A stretch of 57,762 bases of DNA from an uncultured Christensenella sp. (GTDB lineage Bacteria; Bacillota; Clostridia; Christensenellales; UBA1242). Under the pieces are notes generated by a model that saw only the letters and a list, made by a program, of their open reading frames with translations, did not search any database and had not been told where the DNA came from. The stretch spans positions 1 to 57,762 of the forward strand of contig CAJUBT010000008.1 in assembly GCA_910584815.1 (NCBI GenBank), written 5' to 3'. This document shows positions 27,236 through 36,673 of this stretch, piece after piece. Both the position numbers and the translations under genes were made by a program. Each line of letters opens with the position of its first letter. Positions within the stretch are counted from its first letter, which is position 1.

Positions 27236-29023
27236 ATGAGTGAATATCAGTTTAACCCAATATATAACAAAGTTCCAACTGGGGCTAGTTTAGTTAATAA
27301 AAATGTAAAATATTCACTTAAAATAAATAAAAGCATTGGTTCTACTGCTGTGTTTTTTAATTATTGCTTTGATGGCTCAAACACCACAACTTTAGTAAAA
27401 ATGCAAAGTAATGAATTAGGGGATGAAATTGAATATTCAGTAACAATAACTTTTGAAAGTGTGGGGCTTTATTGGTATTGCTTTCAAGTTTTTCAAGGTG
27501 AACATAGCTATTTTTTGCAAAAAGATAACAACTTTAATGTTTCACCAACTGGCAATAATCCAAGCAGATTTCAACAACTTGTGTATGCAAATGAAAATAA
27601 GGTAGAAGCAAACTACAACAGTGGGGTTATGTATCATATTTTTGTGGATAGATTCTGTAAAAAAGGTGAAGTTAAACCTCATACTGATATGATTTTGCGT
27701 GATGACTGGGGTGGCGAAATAACAAAAAATTCTCAAAGCTTTAAGGTTATTAACAAAGAATGTTTTGGTGGAAATTTAAATGGAATTATAGGTAAGTTAG
27801 ATTACTTAAAAAGTTTAAATGTAACAACAATTTATTTGAGCCCAATTTTTGAAGCCAATAGTTACCATAAATACGACACTGCAGATTATTCAAAAATAGA
27901 TAGTATGTTCGGCACAGAAAAAGACTTTGTATCTTTAATATTAAAAGCTAAACTGAAAAACATTAATATAATTTTAGATGGTGTTTTTAACCATACGGGA
28001 GATGATAGCGTTTACTTTAATAAATATTCAACTTATAACAGTGTTGGTGCATATCAAAGTAAAAACTCACTTTATTACGATTGGTATAACTTTACCGATT
28101 ATCCAGAAAAATATGATAGTTGGTGGGGCATAGATTGTATGCCACAAATAAAAGACAATTCCCCTAATTTTACCAACTTTTTGTGTGGAAATTGTGGAAT
28201 TTTAAAAAAGTATATGAAACTTGGTTTGCTTGGGTTTAGGTTAGATGTTGTAGATGAAATAGAAAATAGTAAACTTAACCAAATATGTTCCAGCATTAGA
28301 GAAGTTAAAAAGAATGCTCTTATTTTAGGAGAAGTGTGGGAAGATGCATCAAATAAAATTGCTTATGGTTACAGAAGAAACTATTTTCTTGGTAAACAAC
28401 TAAATTCGGTTATGAACTATCCATTAAAAGATGCAATAATAAATTATATAGAAACCAAAAATTGTTCAAATTTAAGAAACACAATTTTTATGTTATTAGA
28501 CCATTACCCAAAAAATGTTTGCGATAACTTAATGAACATTTTAGGCACTCACGATAGTAGTAGAATTATGAGTGTTATAAATGCTTTTACCAATAATAAA
28601 CTAGAGGCAGAAAGTTTGCTTAAAATTGCAACGCTTTTACAATTTACTTGCTTTGGCGTGCCTTGCATTTTTTATGGCGATGAACAAGGCTTGCAAGGAG
28701 TTAATGCCCCTTATTGCAGAGTTTGTATGCCAACGAAAAATGCTAATATAAAACTAACTAATTGGTATAAATTTTTAGGTAAACTAAGAACGGAAAAGGT
28801 TTTTGAAACTGGTAAACTAAATGTTTTAGTGGCAGATAATGAGTTGTTTGGTTTTGAAAGGGTAGATAAAAAAATTAAATTTATTTTTTTAACAAACTGT
28901 GGTTTAGAGGAAAAACACTTTACCCTACAACACAAGTTTAAAAATTATGAAACTGGGAAAATGGAGAATAACATAGTTAGCATAAAACCTAAAAGTTATT
29001 TAATTTTAACAAATAAAATTTAA
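27236..29023 (+). CDS. GH13 alpha-amylase / neopullulanase-like glycosidase
   Basis: About 595 residues, no signal peptide, so intracellular. An N-terminal beta domain of about 125 residues precedes the barrel, which starts at GVMYHIFVDRF. Motifs: DGVFNHTGDDS, nucleophile Asp in GFRLDVVDE, acid/base Glu in LGEVWEDA, transition-state Asp in LGTHDSSR, and FYGDEQGLQG. This is the cyclomaltodextrinase/neopullulanase-like group of GH13, which cleaves maltodextrins. Two in-frame ATGs occur at 27230 and 27236; the second has the better distance (10 bases) from AGGGG. It completes the alpha-glucan cluster. The exact bond specificity is not determined. Confidence 0.85.
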   Translation: MSEYQFNPIYNKVPTGASLVNKNVKYSLKINKSIGSTAVFFNYCFDGSNTTTLVKMQSNELGDEIEYSVTITFESVGLYWYCFQVFQGEHSYFLQKDNNFNVSPTGNNPSRFQQLVYANENKVEANYNSGVMYHIFVDRFCKKGEVKPHTDMILRDDWGGEITKNSQSFKVINKECFGGNLNGIIGKLDYLKSLNVTTIYLSPIFEANSYHKYDTADYSKIDSMFGTEKDFVSLILKAKLKNINIILDGVFNHTGDDSVYFNKYSTYNSVGAYQSKNSLYYDWYNFTDYPEKYDSWWGIDCMPQIKDNSPNFTNFLCGNCGILKKYMKLGLLGFRLDVVDEIENSKLNQICSSIREVKKNALILGEVWEDASNKIAYGYRRNYFLGKQLNSVMNYPLKDAIINYIETKNCSNLRNTIFMLLDHYPKNVCDNLMNILGTHDSSRIMSVINAFTNNKLEAESLLKIATLLQFTCFGVPCIFYGDEQGLQGVNAPYCRVCMPTKNANIKLTNWYKFLGKLRTEKVFETGKLNVLVADNELFGFERVDKKIKFIFLTNCGLEEKHFTLQHKFKNYETGKMENNIVSIKPKSYLILTNKI

Positions 29024-29128
29024 ATTATATGTTTAAAATAATTTGTTTATAAAGGTTGTTTTTCTTAACTATTTTTTTATTTAATAAATAGTGTCATTAT
29101 TATTTTTATACCACTAAAATTTATAATA

Positions 29129-29163
29129 AAAAAAATACTATTAACTTTTAATAGTATTTTTTT
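29129..29163. terminator. bidirectional terminator
   Basis: Perfect 13-bp inverted repeat AAAATACTATTAA / TTAATAGTATTTT with flanking A/T runs. It overlaps the stop codon of the minus-strand glycosyltransferase. Confidence 0.8.
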
Positions 29164-30310
29164 TGTTTTCTATTAATTCCTGCATCATTTGTTCCATTCT
29201 TTGCATACATTTTTTCTGATTAAAATCTTTTGCACTTTCATAATATTTCTTTTCGTATTCTTTTCTTAATGCTTCATTTTCTATAAAGTTATCAAGAACT
29301 CTTGCCAAATCTTTCTCATCTCGCTTTTTAAAAATGCAGGTTTCATCTATAGCAAAATTTCTTGTTGCACTAAGGTTACTATCGCTAACAATTGTGCATT
29401 TCCCGCAAGCAATTGCTTCTAAACACGCAATACCTTCAAGTTCAATGTCGGCAGGGTGAACATATATGTCGCTATAGTTTATAACTTTTATAATTTCATC
29501 TCTACTTAAAAACTCAAATTTAGGTTGTATAGGTAAATTTTTACTTAACTTTCTATATTTCTTTTCATTAGGCCCAAGCCCTGCCAAAATTAGTTGTATG
29601 TTATCTTTATATTTGCTTTTATATAAGGCTTTAATTAAAGTGTCTTGGCTTTTTTCTCTGCCAAATCTACCAATAGTTAACACAACAATTTTGTTTTTAT
29701 ATTCTTCAGGCTTTTCAATTTCCAATTTTTTAACTTGTTCATTAACTCCATTAGAAATAACATAAGCCCTTGGCGGAACACTATCCTCTTTTAAGTTATT
29801 TTCAAATGTTTGTTTAATAAATTCAGTAGGGTAGTGAACCCCATCTACATATTGATAAAAATGTTTGTATAAAAATCTATATAACTTATGGTTCACAAGT
29901 TTTAACTTATTCATTTTTATATGAGATGTAAAGTTTTCAGCCTGCATATGAAAGCCAGCAGTTATAGGAATGTTTAAATTCAATTCCCTTATAACTTTAA
30001 TTGTTGTTATGCCAAGCCCAAGTGGAACCATAATATGAACCAAGTCGGCATTTTGCACAGCTTGTTTAATAATATCTTTATCTGGTTTTGCAAGGGTAAC
30101 TCCAACTTTTTCAACATATTTATCTAACATCTTGCCAAAACTAATGTTTGGCACTACATAATAATCTTTTTCGTTTTTCTTATCTTGGTCGCCACATAAA
30201 ATTGTTACTTTATGGCCAGCACTTTTTAAATATCTAATTAAATTCATTGCAGCAACTGTAGTGCCATTATTTTCTTTTCCTAAAACATCACACACAATGG
30301 TTATGTTCAT
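29141..30310 (-). CDS. GT4-type glycosyltransferase
   Basis: 389 residues. N-terminal Rossmann start MNITIVCDVLGKENNGTTVAAMNLIRYL, then HIMVPLG and GFHMQAENFTSHI. The C-terminal donor domain shows VLTIGRFGREKSQDTLIKAL and the retaining-enzyme motif EGIACLEAIACGKCTIVSD (ExxxxxxE). The closest type I recognise is diacylglycerol glucosyltransferase or another lipid/surface glycosyltransferase; the acceptor is not certain. It probably works at the inner face of the membrane. The ATG is preceded by AGGAG. It is convergent to the GH13 gene and monocistronic. Confidence 0.82.
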   Translation of the reverse strand: MNITIVCDVLGKENNGTTVAAMNLIRYLKSAGHKVTILCGDQDKKNEKDYYVVPNISFGKMLDKYVEKVGVTLAKPDKDIIKQAVQNADLVHIMVPLGLGITTIKVIRELNLNIPITAGFHMQAENFTSHIKMNKLKLVNHKLYRFLYKHFYQYVDGVHYPTEFIKQTFENNLKEDSVPPRAYVISNGVNEQVKKLEIEKPEEYKNKIVVLTIGRFGREKSQDTLIKALYKSKYKDNIQLILAGLGPNEKKYRKLSKNLPIQPKFEFLSRDEIIKVINYSDIYVHPADIELEGIACLEAIACGKCTIVSDSNLSATRNFAIDETCIFKKRDEKDLARVLDNFIENEALRKEYEKKYYESAKDFNQKKCMQRMEQMMQELIENKKNTIKS

Positions 30311-30490
30311 TCTTTTTTATCTCCTGTAATAATTTAGTTACAAAAATTTTTTGGTATTTTTATTATATTTATAAATATCTAAATTATTTTATGAATTTAA
30401 TTATAACACAATTATTAATATTTAACAAATTTATTAATACAACATAGTTTTAACATAATGCTTTTTTATAAAAAACTTTTAAATTAAAAA

Positions 30491-30524
30491 AAATATCTGC
30501 TAACTATTGTTAGCAGATATTTAA
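30491..30524 (-). terminator. terminator of the zeta-toxin operon
   Basis: Perfect 14-bp inverted repeat AAATATCTGCTAAC / GTTAGCAGATATTT, loop TATT. On the minus strand it is followed by a U-run. The rest of the spacer 30311-30625 shows nothing else. Confidence 0.8.
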
Positions 30525-30625
30525 TCATTCAATATATTTTTTTTAATAAACCAAATTATAATTTTAAACTATTATAATTTAATTAAAAACTTTTTTTGAT
30601 TTTGCAAATTAACTTATCTTTAGTT

Positions 30626-31720
30626 TTATTTATCTAAAACGGCATCAATTTCTGTTGTGCCAGCAGGCTGTAGGTTAGGGGCAACGCTTGCTTGTGCTGG
30701 GCTTGTAGCTTCTACAGCTTGACTTTCTGTTCCACCTTGAAAATTATCAAAGAAGATTTGTGCTTCTTCTTGTGAAACTAAACCTTGTTCAACTTTGTAT
30801 TGCATAAAACGAAGTTTAAGTTCATCTATATGTGTTTGCATTTCTTCGTTGTTAGCAGGGCTTGCTTCTGCTTCAGCAATTCGTTCATCAAGAGTTTTTG
30901 CAACTTTAAGGGCTTCTTCTGCTCTTGTTCTTTCAACAGCATCTTGTGCGGAAACAAAACCAAAATAGTTATCTTCGTGAGAAACATTTTCACAATCGCT
31001 AAGTGCATCAAGAGTGTCATCTGCAGATTGAGGATTAATTTTAGAGTAAACTAAGGTTGGTCTGTCAACTTGTTTGCTACGTTTAAAAATTTCAATAAAA
31101 TCGTATTTGCCAGAACTTTCAATATAGCCAACGGTTTTTGGCAAACCTTCAATAGCTGTATCGTGGTCTTGCTGTCTAACATATCTGCAGAAACCTAAAC
31201 TTTCAATTTGACCTTCGCACCTTTCAATTTGAGACATTTTACTTTCAAGATAAGGCACTGCAAAAGCCCTAACGCCAACGGTGTAGCCAGCTTCTTTAAA
31301 TTTTGTCATAGCATCATCAGCAATTCTGTTATTCTTTAAAGTTTGGTGAAGAATAATGTTGTATTTATTATCTTTAAAATAATTAATAACATCAGATGTA
31401 ATTTCTAAGCCAATTTGGTCTGTTGCTGCGGTGTAAAGGTCTGGGTATAGGGCTTTAATTTCATCTGCTTGTGGGTGAAAGCCTCTAAAAAAATCATTAT
31501 CAATTTGAATAAACTCTCTTCTAGTGGACATTCCAAAAGTATAGTTTATAAGTGCTGTTTTGCCAGCTCCAGATTGCCCACCAACAACAACTGCAAGTGG
31601 TTTTCTAGATGGAACTATATCTTTAGCTATTGCTCTTATAATTGTTTCCTTTATGCCTTGAAGTTGTTCTTCAGGAAGGCGATACATTTTCATAACTTCT
31701 TTTTCTGTAATGTTAGCCAT
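30626..31720 (-). CDS. zeta-toxin-like kinase
   Basis: 364 residues. The P-loop GGQSGAGKT lies at 47-55. IQIDNDFFRGFHP (about 71-83) matches the catalytic Asp/substrate region of zeta toxins, and HQTLKNN fits the next strand. Zeta toxins phosphorylate UDP-N-acetylglucosamine-type sugars and so poison wall synthesis; some chromosomal relatives have other substrates. The C-terminal 100 residues are an acidic, Ala/Glu/Gln-rich helical tail that is not part of the core fold. Its ATG overlaps the end of a 69-residue gene by 8 bases, as in an antitoxin-toxin pair. AAAGGGG ribosome binding site 8 bases upstream. Confidence 0.8.
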   Translation of the reverse strand: MANITEKEVMKMYRLPEEQLQGIKETIIRAIAKDIVPSRKPLAVVVGGQSGAGKTALINYTFGMSTRREFIQIDNDFFRGFHPQADEIKALYPDLYTAATDQIGLEITSDVINYFKDNKYNIILHQTLKNNRIADDAMTKFKEAGYTVGVRAFAVPYLESKMSQIERCEGQIESLGFCRYVRQQDHDTAIEGLPKTVGYIESSGKYDFIEIFKRSKQVDRPTLVYSKINPQSADDTLDALSDCENVSHEDNYFGFVSAQDAVERTRAEEALKVAKTLDERIAEAEASPANNEEMQTHIDELKLRFMQYKVEQGLVSQEEAQIFFDNFQGGTESQAVEATSPAQASVAPNLQPAGTTEIDAVLDK

Positions 31721-31922
31721 TCACTTCACCCCTTTTAAGCATTGGTCCATAAACATTAATAATTTTGTCTATAACCTTAAAATTAAATTTGTTCATTTCA
31801 TTTTCATCATCTAACAATTTCATTAATGCCTTATTTTCTTTGCTGTAACCATTTTTGCAATGTTTAGCTATCATAGCATTCATAATCTCTCTTGCAACTT
31901 CAATTTTTGTATTATCGTTCAA
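31713..31922 (-). CDS. small putative antitoxin partner of the zeta-like toxin
   Basis: 69 residues, predicted all-helical and charged, with no recognised family. The start is TTG, chosen because GGGGG lies 7 bases before it and no ATG is available. It sits directly upstream of the zeta-like gene and overlaps it by 8 bases (ATGGCTAA). Its size, position and helical character fit an epsilon-type antitoxin, but the sequence does not prove that. It could also be an unrelated small leader protein. Confidence 0.6.
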   Translation of the reverse strand: MNDNTKIEVAREIMNAMIAKHCKNGYSKENKALMKLLDDENEMNKFNFKVIDKIINVYGPMLKRGEVNG

Positions 31923-32153
31923 AATTTTTCCCCCTTACTAAAATTTATTTTTGTTAGTATACCACAATCATTTTTTAGTTGCAATTTTTATTTAATTAAA
32001 TTGTTTTGCTTATTTGCTAGTGTAACAACTGCAACACTTTCAAGCATAAATTATATACTATTTAAAGTTTAATATATATTTATGTTTTTGTAAATAGTAA
32101 TTTTTTATTTACTTACCATAATATATTACACACAAAAAATATTAATTTACAAT

Positions 32154-32702
32154 TTACAAAAATCTAGAAACTTTTGGCATTGTAAATTTTTTTGTGTCTA
32201 TATGTTCTATTTCAAGCAAATGCAATTTATTATGTAAGCCTCCACCATAGCCCGTTAAACTGCCATTACTTCCAACAACTCTATGGCAGGGTATAATTAT
32301 GCATATTGGGTTGCTGCCCACTGCACCTCCAACTGCCTGGCAAGACATTCTTTTTATGTTGTGTTTAATAGCAATGCTTTTTGCAAGGTCATTATAGGTT
32401 ATAACTTGTCCAAAAGGAATTTTTAACATTTCATTAATAACCTCTTGTCTAAATGGGGTAATGTTATTTATTTTAAATTTTGGTGTAAAATTAGGGTTGT
32501 TTCCACTAAAATAAATATCCAGCCATTTTTTTGTTATTTTAAAAATTTCTAAATTATCATTTAAATTCTCCTCATTGTTATTGAATTTAAAGGTGGGCTT
32601 GTTTTTATAAAAATCTTCAAAATATAATCCAGTTAAATTTTCTCCATCGCTATTTAAAATTATATTTCCTATTGGAGAAGAGTAAATGCATTTATATTCC
32701 AT
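32154..32702 (-). CDS. ogt: methylated-DNA--protein-cysteine methyltransferase
   Basis: 182 residues. The active-site motif PCHRVVGSNGSLTGYGGG has the acceptor Cys at residue 139. The preceding helix-turn-helix segment FRQEVINEMLKIPFGQVITYNDLAKSI is typical. It removes alkyl groups from O6-methylguanine by a suicide reaction, repairing DNA in the cytoplasm. The N-terminal domain, EYKCIYSSPIGNIILNSDGENLTGLYF, is the usual RNase H-like fold. It is complete in length and stands alone. Confidence 0.95.
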   Translation of the reverse strand: MEYKCIYSSPIGNIILNSDGENLTGLYFEDFYKNKPTFKFNNNEENLNDNLEIFKITKKWLDIYFSGNNPNFTPKFKINNITPFRQEVINEMLKIPFGQVITYNDLAKSIAIKHNIKRMSCQAVGGAVGSNPICIIIPCHRVVGSNGSLTGYGGGLHNKLHLLEIEHIDTKKFTMPKVSRFL

Positions 32703-33007
32703 ATTTAAACATTCCTTTTGAATTCTGTTTTTTATATTTTAACATAAATTTAAAACCTATTAAAAGCATTAAAAATAGTTTTTAAATTTTGGGTTATTAT
32801 GTTAAAATAACACTATATTTGGCAAATAAATTTTGTATGATAAATTTAAAATTATAAACATAAAATAGTTGCCATTCTGCTATAAATATTTTTATAAGAT
32901 AATTACTAATTTAAAATTTTTAAACTTAATTTTAAAAATTAATTTTTAGATTTTAAATAAATTATAAAACTAGAAAAAACAAATAAATTAAGGGGGAGAA
33001 TTTACAA
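32703..33007. other. AT-rich divergent intergenic region
   Basis: 305 bases between ogt and a divergent epimerase gene. Both promoters should lie here. No defined element seen apart from the GGGGGAG ribosome binding site. Confidence 0.5.
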
Positions 33008-34564
33008 ATGAAAATTGCTCTTACTGGTGCAACTGGAAATATGGGCAGGGAAGCTTTGCTTGAATTAAGTAAATTACAGAATATAGACAAAATTAAAATT
33101 CTTGTTTCACCAACCAGTGCTAAAAAAGCCGAAATGGTTATAAATAGATGTGGGAAAAATAAAAACAAAATTGAAATTGTTTTTGGAAATATAACAAGCC
33201 TAACTAGCTGCAAGGAACTTGTTAAGGATGTTTCTTATTGCATCCATTTAGCTGCAGTTATTCCGCCAAGGGCAGATAAACACCCAGAACTTGCTGTAAG
33301 TTGTAACGAAAATGGAACTAAAAATTTAATTATAGCCATAGAAGAATGTAATCCTCAACCAAAATTTATTCACACTTCCACAGTTGCTTTATATGGTAAT
33401 AGAAACTATAAATGTGCTTTCGCAAACACTGGAGACCCCCTTCTTGTTAGCCCTTTAGATGTTTATTCGGTAACTAAATTGCGTGCTGAATTTGCTGTGC
33501 TTGAAAGTAACTTGCAAAATTGGGTTATTTTAAGACAATCCGCAATGCTACACACAAATATGTTAAAAGATAATATGAACGATGGGCTTATGTTCCATAC
33601 CTGTTTTAATTCTCCACTTGAATGGGTAACAGCACACGATAGTGGAGTGCTTATTGCCAATATTATAGATAAAGATAGCAAAGAAGATTTATCTAAATGC
33701 TTTTGGAAGAAGATATTTAACATAGGCGCAAATGGTAGAAATCAAATTACAGGCTACTGCACTTTAAACGATGGTTTTAAAATAATTGGTGGCACAACCA
33801 AAAACTTTTTTAAGCCTTATTATAATGCAACCCGTAATTTTCACGGTGTGTGGTTTTATGATGGAAGCGAACTTGACAATTTGTTTCACTATGTAAGCCA
33901 GGATGTTAAAGATTATTGGAAACAAACTTCTAAAAAATTTTGGTATTATAAATTTGGTAAAATTATTCCTAAAAAACTAATATCAAAATTCGCTATTCAA
34001 AAATTATTCAAAGATGATAATTCCCCAGCTTATTGGTATAGCCAAAACGACATCCCTAAACTTACAGCTTTTTTTGGTGGAAAAGAAAATTATGAAAATT
34101 TACCAAAAGATTGGAATAACTTTAATTTGCTTGCTGAGAATAAAACCCCAGAGGGTAAAACTATAGATTTTAGTAAATTAACCAATAAGAAAAATGCAAA
34201 TCTAATAGATTATGGTTTTGATTATTTTAAGCAGGATAGTGAAATAACAAAGCAAGATTTAGAAAATGTTGCAAAAATGCACGGTGGTAAACTTTTAACA
34301 AAAACTTTTAAAACTGGAGATGTTTATGCAACTGTTTCTTGGCAGGATCAAGATGGTAACGAGTTTTCAGCAAAGCCCTTTACTGTTTTAAGGGCAGGGC
34401 ATTGGCTAAACCCTTGTTACACATCATTCAGTTGGGAATTTGATAGATTAAGTAAAACCGATAAAATATATTCACAAATTTGGCACACCTCTCATAATAA
34501 AGATGAAAACTATGTCTATTTTTTAGATAATAACTTTAATGCACAAATAAGGATGGATAAATGA
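33008..34564 (+). CDS. NAD(P)-dependent epimerase/dehydratase family protein, extended
   Basis: 518 residues. The N-terminal Rossmann motif GATGNMG is at 7-13, and the SDR catalytic pair YSVTK at about 152-156. The extended SDR core is about 320 residues. The remaining 190 residues (including YWYSQNDIPKLTAFFGGKENY and DVYATVSWQDQDGNEFSAKPF) are an extra C-terminal domain I do not recognise. Its TGA stop overlaps the start of the next gene (ATGA), so it is coupled to a flavodoxin-ferredoxin protein. The pair may carry out a redox step on a sugar or lipid; the substrate is unknown. Confidence 0.75.
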   Translation: MKIALTGATGNMGREALLELSKLQNIDKIKILVSPTSAKKAEMVINRCGKNKNKIEIVFGNITSLTSCKELVKDVSYCIHLAAVIPPRADKHPELAVSCNENGTKNLIIAIEECNPQPKFIHTSTVALYGNRNYKCAFANTGDPLLVSPLDVYSVTKLRAEFAVLESNLQNWVILRQSAMLHTNMLKDNMNDGLMFHTCFNSPLEWVTAHDSGVLIANIIDKDSKEDLSKCFWKKIFNIGANGRNQITGYCTLNDGFKIIGGTTKNFFKPYYNATRNFHGVWFYDGSELDNLFHYVSQDVKDYWKQTSKKFWYYKFGKIIPKKLISKFAIQKLFKDDNSPAYWYSQNDIPKLTAFFGGKENYENLPKDWNNFNLLAENKTPEGKTIDFSKLTNKKNANLIDYGFDYFKQDSEITKQDLENVAKMHGGKLLTKTFKTGDVYATVSWQDQDGNEFSAKPFTVLRAGHWLNPCYTSFSWEFDRLSKTDKIYSQIWHTSHNKDENYVYFLDNNFNAQIRMDK

Positions 34565-35565
34565 GAACTTTAATATGTTATTTTTCTGGCACAGGTAACA
34601 CCAAAAAAGTGGTAGATAAATATGTTGAAGAATTTAAAAATAATGGTTGCAATGTAACTGTGCAAGCAGTGGAGAATGAATGTAATGAAGATTTTTCAAG
34701 TTACGATAGCATTGGCATTGCTTACCCAATTCACGCTTTTAATGCACCTTCTATAATAGTAAATTTCTGTAAAAAAATGCCAAAACAGGCAACAAAAAAA
34801 ATGTTATACATAATTAAAACATCGGGTGAACCACTAAAAATTAATAACATTTCTTCCACTAAAATTGTGCGTATTTTACGCAAAAAAAAATATGTGTTAA
34901 ATAATGAATATCATTATGTTATGCCATATAATATGATTTTTAGGCACTCAAACGCAATGGCCTATAAAATGTGGACAACAGCAAGTGCTTTAATTGCAAT
35001 AGATTGCAAGGAAATTATCATCGCTAAAAAAGTTACCTTACCACATTTCCCATTTCCAAGTTTAATTTCTAGAGTTATGCGTATTGAACATTGGGGTGGA
35101 AGGTTTAATGGTAAAAAGTATAAAGTAGATTCTAAGTGTGTTAAGTGTGGCAAGTGCGTTAGAAATTGCCCAACCCATAATATATCAATAGATAAAAATG
35201 GTAACTTTCATTTTGGCAATAAATGTTTAATGTGTATGCGTTGTTCGTTTAGTTGCCCTGTGGATGCTTTTCATATAGGATGGTTTAATAATTGGAAAGT
35301 TAATGGAAGTTATAATTTTAACGATAAAGATAACACTGAGCAAAAATCACACAAGAACTATTGTAAAAATTCCTATAAAAAATATTTTGATAGAAGCGAA
35401 AATAAAATAAGGAAGTATTCACAAATCAACATTCCAGTAAATGTTCTTAACGATAATTCCACAAAAACCGAGGAAATGAACAATTTAGTAAAAAACATAG
35501 ATGGAAGTGAAGCTTCAATTAATTTAAAAAACATAAATTTGCAACAAGAAAAAGAACAAAAATAA
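34561..35565 (+). CDS. EFR1-type flavodoxin-ferredoxin fusion protein
   Basis: 334 residues. The N-terminal flavodoxin-like domain begins LICYFSGTGNTKKV, the FMN phosphate loop. After residue 195 come two 4Fe-4S motifs, CVKCGKCVRNCP and CLMCMRCSFSCP, together binding two clusters. The last 80 residues are charged and poorly conserved. The protein is a cytoplasmic electron carrier or oxidoreductase of the EFR1 group common in Clostridia. It overlaps the epimerase gene by four bases, so the two are one operon, and it may be the electron donor for that enzyme. Confidence 0.85.
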   Translation: MRTLICYFSGTGNTKKVVDKYVEEFKNNGCNVTVQAVENECNEDFSSYDSIGIAYPIHAFNAPSIIVNFCKKMPKQATKKMLYIIKTSGEPLKINNISSTKIVRILRKKKYVLNNEYHYVMPYNMIFRHSNAMAYKMWTTASALIAIDCKEIIIAKKVTLPHFPFPSLISRVMRIEHWGGRFNGKKYKVDSKCVKCGKCVRNCPTHNISIDKNGNFHFGNKCLMCMRCSFSCPVDAFHIGWFNNWKVNGSYNFNDKDNTEQKSHKNYCKNSYKKYFDRSENKIRKYSQINIPVNVLNDNSTKTEEMNNLVKNIDGSEASINLKNINLQQEKEQK

Positions 35566-35952
35566 AAATTAAGTTTTTAATTTTATGGCTTAGTTAACAA
35601 TTAAATTTAAAAATTGTTAAATGTCCTATATCGCTTATTTTTTGCAAAGCTTAATTATAAATGTTGTTTGTTAATTTAATGTTAGTACATAAAAAATTTA
35701 AATTTAAAAAGTGTTTTATAAAATTAAATTTTATAAAAGTTTACCTTTGTGCAAAATTTTTAAAGATGTTATAACTATCTTTTTTAATAGTTAATTAAAT
35801 TATTTTAATTATAAAAATTTAGATACTTATTTTATTGTTTACTATATAAAAATTTTAAGGTAAAACAAAAAATAAAATTTATAAAAAAAATTAAAGCTTT
35901 TCTAATTTTTATTATGTGCTAAAAAGCTTAATTAATAAAAGGAAAAAAGAAA
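35566..35952. other. AT-rich intergenic region
   Basis: 387 bases with only short hairpins. AAGCTTTT (35894-35901) and AAAAGCTT (35922-35929) form an inverted repeat just upstream of the HAD gene; it could be an operator or chance. No ORF seen. Confidence 0.4.
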
Positions 35953-36657
35953 ATGAAAGTTGTTTTTTTTGATTTAGATGGCACCTTAGTTTGCCTAGAT
36001 AAACCAACTTTTACAAAAAGATATATCGATTGTTTATCAAATTATGTTACTAATCACGGCTATGAGAACAGGAAATTAGTTACAACCTTTTTTGATGGCA
36101 ATAATGAAATGAAAAAAAATAATGGACAAAAAACAAATGAAGAAATTTTTTGGAAAGTTTTTGAAAATGCCTATGGTAAAGAATTGCTTAAAGATAAACC
36201 ATTATTTGAAAATTTTTATAATAATAATTTTAACGAAATTAATAGTGGAGATATAAGCAATTCAGATGTTGTTAATCTTGTTAAACACTTAAAAAATAGT
36301 GGATATAAACTTGTTGTAGCATCTAACCCAGTTTTTCCATTAATTGCCCAAAAAAAGAGAATAGAATGGGCAGGGCTTAACCCAGAAGATTTTGATTTTA
36401 TAACCTCTTACGAAACAATGCACTATTCAAAACCTAGTTTGAATTATTACGAAGAAATTACAAAAATTCTTAACATAAAAAAAGAAGATTGTTTAATGGT
36501 AGGCAATGATGTTATAGAAGATATGGCAGCAAAAGAACTGGGAATGAAAGTTTTTTTAGTTACACCTTTTATAGAAAATAAAAATAATGAAGATATTTCA
36601 AAATACCCAAATGGAGATTTTAAAAAATTATTAGAATTTATAAATAATAATTTTTAG
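35953..36657 (+). CDS. HAD-superfamily hydrolase
   Basis: 234 residues. Motif I FFDLDGTLV contains the nucleophile Asp7 and Asp9. Motif II is VVASNP, motif III the Lys in MHYSKPSLNYY, and motif IV VGNDVIEDMAAKELG. The cap lies between residues 15 and 95 as in phosphoglycolate-phosphatase-like members. It is a Mg-dependent cytoplasmic phosphatase of unknown substrate. Ribosome binding site AAAGGA. The membrane protein gene starts 16 bases after its stop, so they are probably one operon. Confidence 0.85.
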   Translation: MKVVFFDLDGTLVCLDKPTFTKRYIDCLSNYVTNHGYENRKLVTTFFDGNNEMKKNNGQKTNEEIFWKVFENAYGKELLKDKPLFENFYNNNFNEINSGDISNSDVVNLVKHLKNSGYKLVVASNPVFPLIAQKKRIEWAGLNPEDFDFITSYETMHYSKPSLNYYEEITKILNIKKEDCLMVGNDVIEDMAAKELGMKVFLVTPFIENKNNEDISKYPNGDFKKLLEFINNNF

Positions 36658-36673
36658 TTGCAAAAAAGGCAAA

